Source: SM23-32 sp964434535 (lineage in GTDB: Bacteria; Planctomycetota; Brocadiia; SM23-32). From it: DNA of 64,000 bases. The position numbers and the translations under genes were made by a program. Position 1 is the stretch's first letter, and the number at the start of each line of letters is the position of its first letter. Under the pieces are notes generated by a model. That model did no database searches. It worked only from the letters and a program-made list of their open reading frames with translations, and was not told the DNA's origin. This document shows, piece after piece, positions 42,883-51,449 of this stretch. The stretch spans positions 1 through 64,000 of the forward strand of contig CAYSWA010000008.1 in assembly GCA_964434535.1 (NCBI GenBank), read 5' to 3'.

Positions 42883-43293
42883 TCATCCTGCGCGGTAGAG
42901 CCGGCGCGCTCGGCCGGCCTTGATGCTGGCCTGCGCCCGGTCGGTGGCTTCCTTCTGGCTCTGCATGTAGGCCAGCAGCCGCTGCTGCACTGCCTCCTGG
43001 ACGCGGCCCACCTCCTGGATGAGCTCCTCGATGCGTGCCAGCACGTCGCCGAGCTCGCCCCGGGGGTCGTGGCGCCTCTGCCCCCATCGCTGCCTGGCCG
43101 GCGCCGTCGACTCCTCGATGGCGGCGATCTGTCCCATCAGCGCCTCCACCTCGCGGCAGAGGGCCAGCACGGCGCCCGGGTCCGGCGAGGCCGCCATCAG
43201 CGCGTCCTGCCTGCGCACCAGCTCCAGCACCTCCCCGTAGAGCTCCAGCTCTCGGTGGTAGGAGTGGGCCAGTTGCTCGTGCAGCTCCTTCAT
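42883..43293 (-). CDS. FlgN/FliT-like helical protein
   Basis: The 136-residue all-helical protein (MKELHEQLAHSYHRELELYG, VLELVRRQDALMAASPDPGA, DVLARIEELIQEVGRVQEAV, QQRLLAYMQSQKEATDRAQA) resembles FlgN-type chaperones in size and helix layout, and the C-terminal ARRLYRAG resembles FlgN tails. ATG 43293 overlaps the upstream stop (ATGA); the longer open frame is inside the upstream gene. It may be a second axial-protein chaperone, whose binding state could be read by the kinase next to it; that link is inferred. Confidence 0.65.
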   Translation of the reverse strand: MKELHEQLAHSYHRELELYGEVLELVRRQDALMAASPDPGAVLALCREVEALMGQIAAIEESTAPARQRWGQRRHDPRGELGDVLARIEELIQEVGRVQEAVQQRLLAYMQSQKEATDRAQASIKAGRARRLYRAG

Positions 43294-43889
43294 CCGCTCT
43301 CCTCGGCTCCTTCCTCGTTCAGTGCGCTCATCGCCTTGAGCCACTCGGCCCACTCGGCCTCGCCCTCGCCGGCCTTCGCGACCTCGGCCAGCAGCTCCCG
43401 CGTCGCCTCCGCGTTGCCGGCGTTCCGCTCGCAGAGCAGCAGCATCAGCAGCAGGTGCCGGTCGTCGGGGCGCTCCTGGCGCAGCTCGCGGTAGAGGGCG
43501 GCGGCCTGGCGGAACGAGCCGGCCCGGAAGTGCGCGTGGGCCAGGTCCTCCTCGCCGACGATCGGCTGCTCGCACGCCGTCAGCCACCTCTGCCCGGGCG
43601 GCCCGGCCGGGGCGGGGTGCTCCGGCCCCCGGGAGGGCTTTTCCTCGGGCGGCCCGGCCGGCGGCGGTGTCACGGCGGGCCGCACGCCGAGGTCGATCTT
43701 CGGCGGCAGGCTTCGCGCGGCGCTCAGCAGCGCGCTGGCCGCCTCGTAGAGCCGCCCCCGCTGCGCGTCGGTCAGCGGCTGCCAGCGGGCCGCGTCGAGC
43801 CGCTCGAAGGGGGGCGGGCTCGCCTCCTCGGCGCCCGCCGCGCACGCAAGCGCCGTGAGCGCGATCATCGCCGCAAGCGTTCGCCTCAT
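43290..43889 (-). CDS. Secreted TPR-like protein
   Basis: A 199-residue protein with a signal peptide (LAAMIALTALACAAGAEE), a Pro-rich linker (residues 70-100) and a C-terminal helical-repeat part (DLAHAHFRAGSFRQAAALYR, LLLMLLLCERNAGNAEATRE). It starts at ATG 43889 in an ATGA overlap with the large TPR gene and overlaps the next gene likewise. Probably periplasmic and a partner of that protein. No exact family recognised. Confidence 0.65.
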   Translation of the reverse strand: MRRTLAAMIALTALACAAGAEEASPPPFERLDAARWQPLTDAQRGRLYEAASALLSAARSLPPKIDLGVRPAVTPPPAGPPEEKPSRGPEHPAPAGPPGQRWLTACEQPIVGEEDLAHAHFRAGSFRQAAALYRELRQERPDDRHLLLMLLLCERNAGNAEATRELLAEVAKAGEGEAEWAEWLKAMSALNEEGAEESG

Positions 43890-46456
43890 CGCGCCTCCCC
43901 TTTCGGCTCGAGCGGGACCTTGCCGGAGTAGACCAGCGCCACCTTGTCGAACTCCTTGCGCAGCTCGTACTGCCGGGCGATGAGCTTCAGGGCGGCGGCG
44001 CGCAGCTCCCGGTCCGCCGACCTGAGCGCCACCTCGCGGCAGAGCCTGGCCGCCGCTTCGGGCTGTCCCCCGCGCGTCAGCAGCCCCGCCCGCACCAGGT
44101 TCGCCGCGTGGAGCACCTCGGGGTCGGCCAGCCCGGCGGGCATCTCGTCCAGGGCGGCGAGCGCCTCCTCGGTGCGGCCCAGGTCGGCCAGGAACCCGGC
44201 GCGGGCGGCGCAGAGCCGCCCCCGCCGGTCGGCGTCCTCGGCGGCCTCCCGGCAGCCCTCCAGCAGCTCCAGGCCCAGCGCGGCCATCCCCGCCCGGCGG
44301 TGCGCGCTGACCAGGGCCGGCAGGCATTGCCAGAACTGCGGCGATTCGGCGAACGCGTTGCACATCACGTGCCCCAGCAGGGCGGCCCGCACGTGGTCGC
44401 CCGTCGCCCCGTAGGCCCTGACCAGGTCGGCGCAGGCGCTGCGGCCCCGCTCGTCGTCGATGGACCAGGCCGCCAGGTATGCTTCGTAGCGGGTGACGGC
44501 CTTCTCGTACCGCCCGCCCTCCAGGGCCATGCGGGCCAGGCGGTAGTCGGCCTCACGGGCGTAGTCGGTGCCGGCGTAGCGGGTGCGCAGCTCCAGGTAT
44601 CGCTCCTCGACCTCCAGGGGCGAGGCGCCGGAGCGCTCCAGGCAGTAGGCGATGTTGTAGAGGATGCCGGGGGCGAGCGGGTGGCCGGTGGCGCCGGCCA
44701 GCGCCCGGCGGAAGCAGGTGACGGCCTCCTCGTAGCGGCCCAGTTGCACCTGGCACTGGGCGGCGTGGAGGAATGCCGAACGCTCCAGCGGGTGCGTCCC
44801 CTCGGCGTCCACCACGGCCAGCAGGTCGCGTTCGGCGCGGGCCCACTGGCCCATCTCGTAGCGGAGCCGCCCGGCCAGGTAGCGCCCGTAGGTGCTCCAG
44901 GGCGAGCGGGGGCATTCCTTCGAGAGCACGTCGAGCTGGTCCAGCGCCATCTCGCGCTGGCCCTCCAGCACGTAGAGGTAGGCCAGCGCGTAATACGCCT
45001 CGCCCACGTGCGCGGACTCGGGGTAGAGGATCAGGAACTCCTGCAGGGCCCACTGCGCGCCCTTGAGCGCCTCCGAGCGCGAGCGCGGCATCACGTCCAG
45101 ATCGCGCACGACCAGGCCGCCGTCCCGCTGCTCGGCGCTCAGGCCCGCCGAGCCGAGGACCAGCTCCAGCGCGTGGGGGACTGAGATCGTCTCCAGGCTG
45201 GCGCTCACGACGTAGTCGGCCGGGCCGCGGTAGTCGATGGGCAGTCCGCTCGCCTCCGAGACGGCCGCGAGCACGCGGCCGATCGGGGCGGCCTGGGCGC
45301 TCAGGTGCAGCTCGCCGCCTTCGTAGGTGGCCTCGCAGCTGCCGTCGCCGTAGCGGCCGGAATCGGGCAGTATGTCGCCGGCGGCGAGCGGCCGCGTGGG
45401 GCACTCGGCCCTGCCCAGCACGGGGGCGGACATCTCGAACGGCTGCTCCCCTTCCGAAGCGGCCTGCAGGTAGATGGTGGCCCGGGCCATCGCCTTGCAG
45501 TAGGCGAGCCACCGGTTCAGCGCCGCCTCCTCGGGGTAGCGGGCCGTGTTGGCGCGCAACAGGTATGCGTGGCGGAACATCTCGCCCCACTCGCCCCGCT
45601 CGTAGAGGGCGCGCACCGAGCCGAGCACGGCGCACTTCCACAGCTCGTCGCCCGGCCGGCTCACCGCCCGGAGCGCCTCGCAGATGCGGTGCGCCTCCTC
45701 GTGACGCCCGCTGCGGTTGAGCACACAACTGAGCCGGTAGCGGGCGAAAAGCGCCTCCGGCAGGCCCGCCTCCGCGCGCTCGGCCGCCGCCCGGTAGGCG
45801 CGCGCCGCCGAGGGGTCGTCCCCGTGCGATTCGTACTGGCGGGCCAGCTCCATCAGCTCTTGGTACGTCATCGCGCCCAGGTCGATGGCGGGCGGGGCTT
45901 CGGCGTCTTCCCTCTGAGCGCCGGCCGCCACCAGGGGGGGCGGCGGTCCGGCCGGCGCCGGCTCGCCCCGCCACCGGTCCAGCGTGAAGACGAGCACGGC
46001 GACGAACGCCGCGCCCGCCAGCAGGGCCAGGGCCGCCACGGCCTTCAGCGGCACGCGCCCCACCACCGGCAGGGGCACCTCCATGGCCTCGGGGGGCGGC
46101 TGCGCGTCGGCGGAGCCGTCCTGCCCTTCGTCCGCCCCCTGGTCCTCCTCCTCCTCCTCGCCTTCGCCCGTTTCCGGGGGGCCTTCCTCGTCGTCCTGGG
46201 ATGGCTCCCCGGCGTGGCCGTCCCCGGGCGGCTCGTTCGGGGGCGGTTCTGCGCCTTCGGCCTCGGCGGGCTGCGGTGCTTCGGCCGAGACATCGGAGGA
46301 CGGCTCTGCGGCGGCCGACGAAGGTTCCTCCTCTTCCCCTTCGGGTCTCACCACGGCGGAGGCTATCGTCTCCTCCTCATCACCTTCCTGGCCGGGCGGA
46401 AGCTGCCGGGGGGCGGCTTCCTCGCCGGGGGTGATCTCCCTGTCCTCGTCGCCCAT
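43886..46456 (-). CDS. Large membrane protein with STN-like and TPR domains
   Basis: The 856-residue protein has an acidic, disordered cytoplasmic N-terminus (residues 1-125), one membrane helix (about 138-159) and a long periplasmic part. The latter holds helical repeats (195-330), an STN-like domain (about 382-453: GELHLSAQAAPIGRVLAAVS, GPADYVVSASLETISVPHAL, ELVLGSAGLSAEQRDGGLVV) and about ten TPR-type repeats to the end (for example YALAYLYVLEGQREMALDQL). STN domains occur at the start of secretins and TonB receptors. No flagellar family with this order is known to me. It lies between the STAS gene and flagellar regulators. Confidence 0.7.
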   Translation of the reverse strand: MGDEDREITPGEEAAPRQLPPGQEGDEEETIASAVVRPEGEEEEPSSAAAEPSSDVSAEAPQPAEAEGAEPPPNEPPGDGHAGEPSQDDEEGPPETGEGEEEEEDQGADEGQDGSADAQPPPEAMEVPLPVVGRVPLKAVAALALLAGAAFVAVLVFTLDRWRGEPAPAGPPPPLVAAGAQREDAEAPPAIDLGAMTYQELMELARQYESHGDDPSAARAYRAAAERAEAGLPEALFARYRLSCVLNRSGRHEEAHRICEALRAVSRPGDELWKCAVLGSVRALYERGEWGEMFRHAYLLRANTARYPEEAALNRWLAYCKAMARATIYLQAASEGEQPFEMSAPVLGRAECPTRPLAAGDILPDSGRYGDGSCEATYEGGELHLSAQAAPIGRVLAAVSEASGLPIDYRGPADYVVSASLETISVPHALELVLGSAGLSAEQRDGGLVVRDLDVMPRSRSEALKGAQWALQEFLILYPESAHVGEAYYALAYLYVLEGQREMALDQLDVLSKECPRSPWSTYGRYLAGRLRYEMGQWARAERDLLAVVDAEGTHPLERSAFLHAAQCQVQLGRYEEAVTCFRRALAGATGHPLAPGILYNIAYCLERSGASPLEVEERYLELRTRYAGTDYAREADYRLARMALEGGRYEKAVTRYEAYLAAWSIDDERGRSACADLVRAYGATGDHVRAALLGHVMCNAFAESPQFWQCLPALVSAHRRAGMAALGLELLEGCREAAEDADRRGRLCAARAGFLADLGRTEEALAALDEMPAGLADPEVLHAANLVRAGLLTRGGQPEAAARLCREVALRSADRELRAAALKLIARQYELRKEFDKVALVYSGKVPLEPKGEAR

Positions 46457-46459
46457 GGC

Positions 46460-46867
46460 CTATCCCCAGAGGGTGAACTTCTCGGCACGGCTGACCCCCG
46501 AAGGGCCCTCGCCCGGCGGGCGGTGGAACCCCAGCGCGTGCAGGTGCTCCTGCACGGCGGCCTCGTCGGCGAGCAGCGGCAGCCGCGCGGCACCGTTGAC
46601 CAGCTCCAGCAGTTGCTCCTGGTAGGCGGAGACGTTCAGCAGCGCCAGGCCCTGCCCTTCCCGCGCGAGTTGCGCCGCCAGGTCCATGCAGCCCTGCAGG
46701 AAGAGGCTGCTGAGGAACTCGACGGCGGACAGGTCCAGCACCACCAGCACGGTGTCCGGCGCGCGGGCCGCCAGCACGCCCTCCCAGTCGGGCCGGCCCA
46801 CCAGGGCGCGCTCCAGAACGGTCACGGTCAGCAGGCCGGGCCGGCATTCGTGTCGCAGGCGCATCAT
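46460..46867 (-). CDS. STAS-domain protein (anti-sigma antagonist-like)
   Basis: The 135-residue protein has a single STAS fold: LTVTVLERALVG, then VLVVLDLSAVEFLSSLFLQG and GLALLNVSAYQEQLLELVN. The phosphorylatable Ser position of SpoIIAA/RsbV (DSSGL) reads LSSLF, so a Ser is kept but the Asp is lost. ATG 46867 overlaps the stop of the receiver protein (ATGA), so they are made together, as antagonist and kinase are in partner-switching pairs. A lone STAS protein could also bind the TPR/STN protein that follows. Confidence 0.8.
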   Translation of the reverse strand: MMRLRHECRPGLLTVTVLERALVGRPDWEGVLAARAPDTVLVVLDLSAVEFLSSLFLQGCMDLAAQLAREGQGLALLNVSAYQEQLLELVNGAARLPLLADEAAVQEHLHALGFHRPPGEGPSGVSRAEKFTLWG

Positions 46868-47652
46868 CGGATCGCCTCGCTCAAGAGCACGGTGCGCTCC
46901 CCGTCCCGCCCGATGAGGCGGACGTTGACGGCGAACTGCTCCCCGACGCGCTCCAGCGCTCGGGCCGGCTCGCCCTCGGCGCCGCCGGCGGCGGCCAGGG
47001 CCACCACCAGGTGCCCGCGGAACGCGCCTGCCCGGGCGGAGACGTAGGGGCCCCCGTCGCCGAGCATCGCCGCCGCCTCCACGCAGCACTGCACCAGGTC
47101 CTCGCAGCGCTTACGGCTGAAGCCCAGGTCGTTGAAGAGCCGCCGCAGGCGCTCGAAGAGCTCGCCGTGACCGGCGGGCCCGCCCAGGTCCGCCACGCCC
47201 AGCAGCTCGGTGCCGGCGCCGGCGAGGAACTCGGCGAGCACCCCCTCGCCGAGCGGCTCCAGCCGGGCCGTCGAGCTGCGCCGCACCGTCTCGTGGCGGA
47301 AGAACTCCTCGACCCGCGCCTTCAGGGCGGCGGCGCTGCACGGCTTCACCACGTAGTCCCAGGCCTGGAGGCGGACGGCCTCCACGGCAGTCTCCAGGGA
47401 GGCGTAACCGGTCAGCACGGTGATCCCCATCCAGGGGTTGTCGGCACGGGCGCGGCGAATCAGCTCGATGCCGCCGCCACCGGCCATCTTCAGGTCGGTG
47501 ATCAGGTAGTCGTAGACGCTCTCGTCGATCATGCGGGCGCCGGCCTCGGCGTCATCGGCGCAGTGGACTTCCCACCCTTCCTGCATGAACAGCTCGCGCA
47601 GTGCCCAGCGGATCGTCTCCTCGTCGTCCACTATCAGCATGCGGCGGCTCAT
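46864..47652 (-). CDS. Response regulator with C-terminal degenerate GHKL-like domain
   Basis: The 262-residue protein has a receiver domain (RMLIVDDEETIRWALRELFM, phospho-Asp in YLITDLKMAGGGG, WDYVVKPCSA) and a C-terminal domain starting about residue 165 with FERLRRLFNDLGFSRKRCED followed by LVQCCVEAAAMLGDG, which follows the helix pattern of RsbW-type ATPases (Glu kept). The Asn of the N-box and the DxGxG motif are missing, so ATP binding is doubtful. No DNA-binding domain. With the STAS gene next door it looks like a phospho-controlled partner switch. Overlaps the kinase by four bases. Confidence 0.72.
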   Translation of the reverse strand: MSRRMLIVDDEETIRWALRELFMQEGWEVHCADDAEAGARMIDESVYDYLITDLKMAGGGGIELIRRARADNPWMGITVLTGYASLETAVEAVRLQAWDYVVKPCSAAALKARVEEFFRHETVRRSSTARLEPLGEGVLAEFLAGAGTELLGVADLGGPAGHGELFERLRRLFNDLGFSRKRCEDLVQCCVEAAAMLGDGGPYVSARAGAFRGHLVVALAAAGGAEGEPARALERVGEQFAVNVRLIGRDGERTVLLSEAIR

Positions 47653-48614
47653 GCAGCCACCATGGCCGGCTCTTCGCCGGCGCGGCGGGGCAGCACCACG
47701 GTGAAGGTAGCGCCCTCGCCCGGCCGACTGGTCACCTCGATGCAGCCCCCGTGGGCCTCCACGATCTTCTTGCTGACCGAGAGGCCAAGGCCGACGCCGT
47801 TCGGTTTGGACGTGACGTAGGGCTCGAAGAGGCGCTCGATCAGATCCTCATCGATCCCCTCCCCGTAGTCGCGGAAGCTGACGGCAACGCTGCCCGGCTC
47901 GTCGGCGCGGCCGACTTCCACCTCGACGGCGGCGCCGGCGGGGCTGGCGTCGATGGAGTTGAGCAGGATGTTGCCGAAGACCTGCTGCACGAGCTGGGGG
48001 TCGACCTCCGCCTCGCAGTCCGCGCCGCAGGGGCTGACGCTGACCTCGACCTCGCGCTTGCGCAGGTGAGAGCTGACCGACTCGATGCTGCGCCGCACCA
48101 GCTCCTCCATGCGGCAGGGGGCCGGTCGCGGCTTGTAGTGGCGGGCGAAGTGGAGCAGGTTGTTGACGACCTTCTCCATCTTCTGGGCCTCGCGGTGCAG
48201 GTTCTCCAGCAGCACTCCCCGCGAGTCGTCGGGATCCATCTTGGTCTGGAGCACCTCGACCGAGAGGAGGATGCCGCAGAGCGGGTTGCGGATTTCATGG
48301 GCTACCGAGGCCGAGAGCTCGCCCAGGCGGGACAGGTCGGCATGGCGGGCGATCGCCTCGCGCAGCTCGTCGGCGCGATCGGTGCAGGCGCGCAGCCGGT
48401 CGGCCGCCGCCTCGGAGAGCTCCGCCCGCAGGCCGCGCAGGTCGGCCAGCAGGCTCCGGGCCGCCCCCCGCGCGGGCCGGGAGTCGGCCAGTTCGGCCAG
48501 GCCCTCGGCCCGGCGCAGGGCTTCATCCAGGACCTGGTCGCGCCGGAGCGTGGCCCGGCGCGCGGCCGCCAGTTCGTCCAGCAGCCGACGTACGCACTGC
48601 TCGGTTCGCTGCAT
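47649..48614 (-). CDS. Soluble histidine kinase
   Basis: The 321-residue protein has an N-terminal coiled coil, the phospho-acceptor helix SASVAHEIRNPLCGILLSVE and a catalytic domain with FGNILLNSIDASPAGAAVEV, FRDYGEGIDEDLIERLFEPY and GVGLGLSVSKKIVEAHGG. No PAS or membrane sensor is visible, so it probably responds to another protein. I chose ATG 48614; an in-frame GTG 24 codons upstream is possible. First gene of the operon and presumed partner of the receiver protein behind it. Confidence 0.88.
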   Translation of the reverse strand: MQRTEQCVRRLLDELAAARRATLRRDQVLDEALRRAEGLAELADSRPARGAARSLLADLRGLRAELSEAAADRLRACTDRADELREAIARHADLSRLGELSASVAHEIRNPLCGILLSVEVLQTKMDPDDSRGVLLENLHREAQKMEKVVNNLLHFARHYKPRPAPCRMEELVRRSIESVSSHLRKREVEVSVSPCGADCEAEVDPQLVQQVFGNILLNSIDASPAGAAVEVEVGRADEPGSVAVSFRDYGEGIDEDLIERLFEPYVTSKPNGVGLGLSVSKKIVEAHGGCIEVTSRPGEGATFTVVLPRRAGEEPAMVAA

Positions 48615-48800
48615 ATCCCCCCCCGGGAATGCGGAAGCGTAGCTCTTTGTGCGAAGCGCGTTTGCGACGGTCAGGCTATGGAACACGACATGCCTCTTTC
48701 AAGACGGTCGCCGGCCCGGCCGCCCCCCGCGCCCCGGGCGGGACTCGGAGCGGCCGCACGGTGCGGCAGGCGGTGAGACGAGCCGGCCCGAGAGGTGGTC

Positions 48801-48815
48801 GCAAATAGCCTGCCA
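48801..48815 (-). promoter_or_regulatory. Sigma54 promoter of the kinase/STAS/TPR operon
   Basis: On the minus strand the sequence is TGGCAG-GCTAT-TTGC, one base from the core consensus. The predicted start is near 48789. No clear GGAAA-N4-TTCC element lies upstream; a GGAAA at 48912 is part of the terminator tail. Confidence 0.7.
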
Positions 48816-48912
48816 AAAGGGACTAAGCGCGATCGGGGCGCCGGGGGCCTCTGCGCAGAGGCAGCGCCCGAGGGGCAGCACGGAAGGCGCAGCGGGGGAA
48901 GAGGAGGGGCGG

Positions 48913-48946
48913 GAAAAAACGACGCGCGATGGGCCGATCGTCGCGC
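48913..48946 (-). terminator. Rho-independent terminator of the flgM/zinc-ribbon unit
   Basis: On the minus strand an imperfect stem (CGCG, a bulged A, CGAT, then a CGGCCC loop, then ATCGCGCG) is followed by TCG and six T. It separates the flgM transcript from the kinase promoter. Confidence 0.7.
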
Positions 48947-48961
48947 AGCCCAACCGCGCGT

Positions 48962-48983
48962 TTGGATATCCAACGGCCGTTTG
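48962..48983. promoter_or_regulatory. Overlapping palindromes TTGGATATCCAA and AACGGCCGTT
   Basis: A perfect 12-bp palindrome and a perfect 10-bp palindrome share AA, in an otherwise gene-free stretch. They sit about 150 bp upstream of the sigma54 promoter of the kinase operon, where an activator site would be expected, but differ from the enhancer found elsewhere. Operator function is a guess. Confidence 0.35.
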
Positions 48984-48988
48984 AACTT

Positions 48989-49246
48989 TCAGCGCGGGCC
49001 CGGCCGCTCCGAACGGGCCGCTGCGGAGCGCGGGACGGCGCCCGGGCGGGCAGCGCCCGGGCGGGCGGCGCCCGGGCGGGCGGCGAAGAAGCGCGCCTGC
49101 GTGCCGTCGGGGCCGATGGGCACGCGGACCTCCGCCCCGCAGCGTGGGCAGCGGCCCTCGTAGGCGCTCGCCTCCGCGTTGCGGTAGATGCGCCCGTACG
49201 TGTGGCAGCACTCGAAGAAGATGCCCAGGAAGGGCCTGCCGTCCAC
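48989..49246 (-). CDS. Small zinc-ribbon protein with repetitive tail
   Basis: An 85-residue protein whose first 55 residues have ECCHTYGRIYRN and GRCPRCGAEVRVPIGPDGTQ, a zinc-ribbon-like pattern of two Cys clusters. The rest is a low-complexity tail with AARPG repeated three times, encoded by a 15-base GC-only direct repeat. It follows flgM by one base and so is co-expressed with the anti-sigma factor. Function unknown; the repeat tail may differ between strains. Confidence 0.6.
   Translation of the reverse strand: MDGRPFLGIFFECCHTYGRIYRNAEASAYEGRCPRCGAEVRVPIGPDGTQARFFAARPGAARPGAARPGAVPRSAAARSERPGPR
49035..49083. repeat. Three tandem copies of a 15-bp GC-only repeat
   Basis: The unit GCGCCCGGGCGGGCG (last or first base varying) occurs three times in a row and lies inside the 3' part of the zinc-ribbon gene. 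Because the unit is 15 bases, copy changes keep frame. Confidence 0.8.
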
Positions 49247-49247
49247 C

Positions 49248-49541
49248 TCAGATGCCCCCGCGCAGGATCGTCTCGGCCGCCTCGCGCACGGTCTCGCTGG
49301 TGACCAGCTCGCCGCGTTCGAGCTTCTCCAGCACCTGGTGCACCCGGTCCTTGCGGTATGTCTTGGCCTGCTTGACGCGCTCGATCAGCTCTCTCAGTTC
49401 GCTGGAAACCACCACCTCCGGCGCCTCCTCGTTTCGCGCGGAGTCAGCGGCCGCCTTCTTCAGCTCTTCGGCCCTGGCGCGGTCGGCGCGAGACAACCGA
49501 TCGAAGCGGTCGTGGCCGGGTCCGCCTATCTCGTCTACCAT
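49248..49541 (-). CDS. flgM: Anti-sigma28 factor FlgM
   Basis: The 97-residue protein is charged and helical with a C-terminal half RELIERVKQAKTYRKDRVHQ followed by VLEKLERGELVTSETVREAA, the sigma28-binding part of FlgM. ATG 49541 has AGAAGGAGGG upstream; the longer open frame has no similarity. FlgM holds FliA inactive until the hook is complete and FlgM is exported. The gene is far from fliA and faces the second NtrC-type regulator. Confidence 0.9.
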   Translation of the reverse strand: MVDEIGGPGHDRFDRLSRADRARAEELKKAAADSARNEEAPEVVVSSELRELIERVKQAKTYRKDRVHQVLEKLERGELVTSETVREAAETILRGGI

Positions 49542-49571
49542 CTGTGCGGCCCTCCTTCTGCGGACTGCCCT

Positions 49572-49586
49572 GCCAAAACCGTGCCA
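49572..49586 (-). promoter_or_regulatory. Weak sigma54-like promoter of flgM
   Basis: On the minus strand the sequence is TGGCAC-GGTTT-TGGC: a perfect -24 element with a -12 element that keeps GC but not TTGC. Its start (about 49560) would leave a 19-base leader that still contains the flgM ribosome site. Confidence 0.45.
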
Positions 49587-49625
49587 AAGGCCACGCGGCA
49601 CACCGCTGTCCCCCAACACACCATA

Positions 49626-49652
49626 TTATCGGAAACGCCGCCGGGCGCATTA
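49626..49652 (-). promoter_or_regulatory. Sigma28 (FliA) promoter of flgM
   Basis: On the minus strand TAATGCGC (49645-49652) and TCCGATAA (49626-49633) are 11 bases apart, against the consensus TAAAGTTT-N11-GCCGATAA. The -10 element matches 7 of 8. Confidence 0.6.
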
Positions 49653-49756
49653 GATTTTCCCGGCCGGATTTCGCGGGACGGGCGCCGCGCGACCGGCCCC
49701 GTCGGCCTCCAGGACGGGCCTCAGGGGGGTGTAAGGCCCTCTCGGGCATGCAGGCG

Positions 49757-49786
49757 TTGAAGCCGCCCGGCGCCGCTGCATACAAT
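49757..49786 (+). promoter_or_regulatory. Sigma70-type promoter of the NtrC-type regulator
   Basis: TTGAAG (49757-49762) and TACAAT (49781-49786) are 18 bases apart. The start near 49793 would give a 55-base leader with GGGAGGAG before ATG 49848. Confidence 0.55.
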
Positions 49787-49847
49787 GCCGCATCGTGCGT
49801 CCCATGAGAACGAGAGCCGGCCACAGAGCGCTTGCCCGGGAGGAGCG

Positions 49848-51215
<1,368 letters not shown>

Positions 51216-51320
51216 AGCCCCCCGCCCCCCGGTAGTCCTCGGCCTCGTCTTCGTCCTCGTCCGTTCGGGCCTTCCCGCGCAGAGATCGCAGATGACAACC
51301 GCCGTGCCCGAAAAAAGGGC

Positions 51321-51347
51321 TAAAGTGGCGGGGCGAACGGCCGAGAA
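51321..51347 (+). promoter_or_regulatory. Sigma28 (FliA) promoter of fliC
   Basis: TAAAGTGG (51321-51328) and GCCGAGAA (51340-51347) are separated by exactly 11 bases, matching the FliA consensus at 13 of 16 positions. The start near 51354 gives a leader of about 95 bases. No sigma54 element was found here. Confidence 0.85.
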
Positions 51348-51449
51348 CAGGGATAGAAGGCTCGAGCCAGAGCTGCCGTTCCGGGGCAGGGCGTGGCGGG
51401 TGCCTCGCCCTGTGGCAGAGGTCATGTACCTGTATGGAGGACGTTTGCC

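Larger units (their letters stand above)
48615..48988. other. Gene-free control region before the kinase operon
   Basis: This stretch holds, from right to left on the minus strand, a perfect palindrome TTGGATATCCAA (48962-48973) overlapping AACGGCCGTT, the terminator of the flgM unit, a sigma54 promoter, and a leader of about 175 bases with a GCCGCAC/GTGCGGC hairpin (48753-48767). No reading frame with coding character was seen. Confidence 0.55.
49542..49847. other. Divergent control region between flgM and an NtrC-type regulator
   Basis: The region contains, on the minus strand, a weak sigma54-like element and a sigma28 promoter for flgM, and on the plus strand a sigma70-like promoter for the regulator. 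No coding potential was accepted. Confidence 0.6.

Noticed and set aside
48912..48924. GGAAAAAACGACG as an enhancer element before the kinase operon
   Set aside because: The right half does not fit and the A-run is the T-tail of the flgM-unit terminator on the minus strand.
49035..49083. CRISPR-like repeat array
   Set aside because: Units are only 15 bp and directly adjacent without spacers, and they are part of a coding frame.
51400..51430. Sigma54 promoter directly before fliC (TGGCGG and TGGCAG sequences)
   Set aside because: Neither has a GC at the -12 distance, while a full sigma28 promoter is present upstream.
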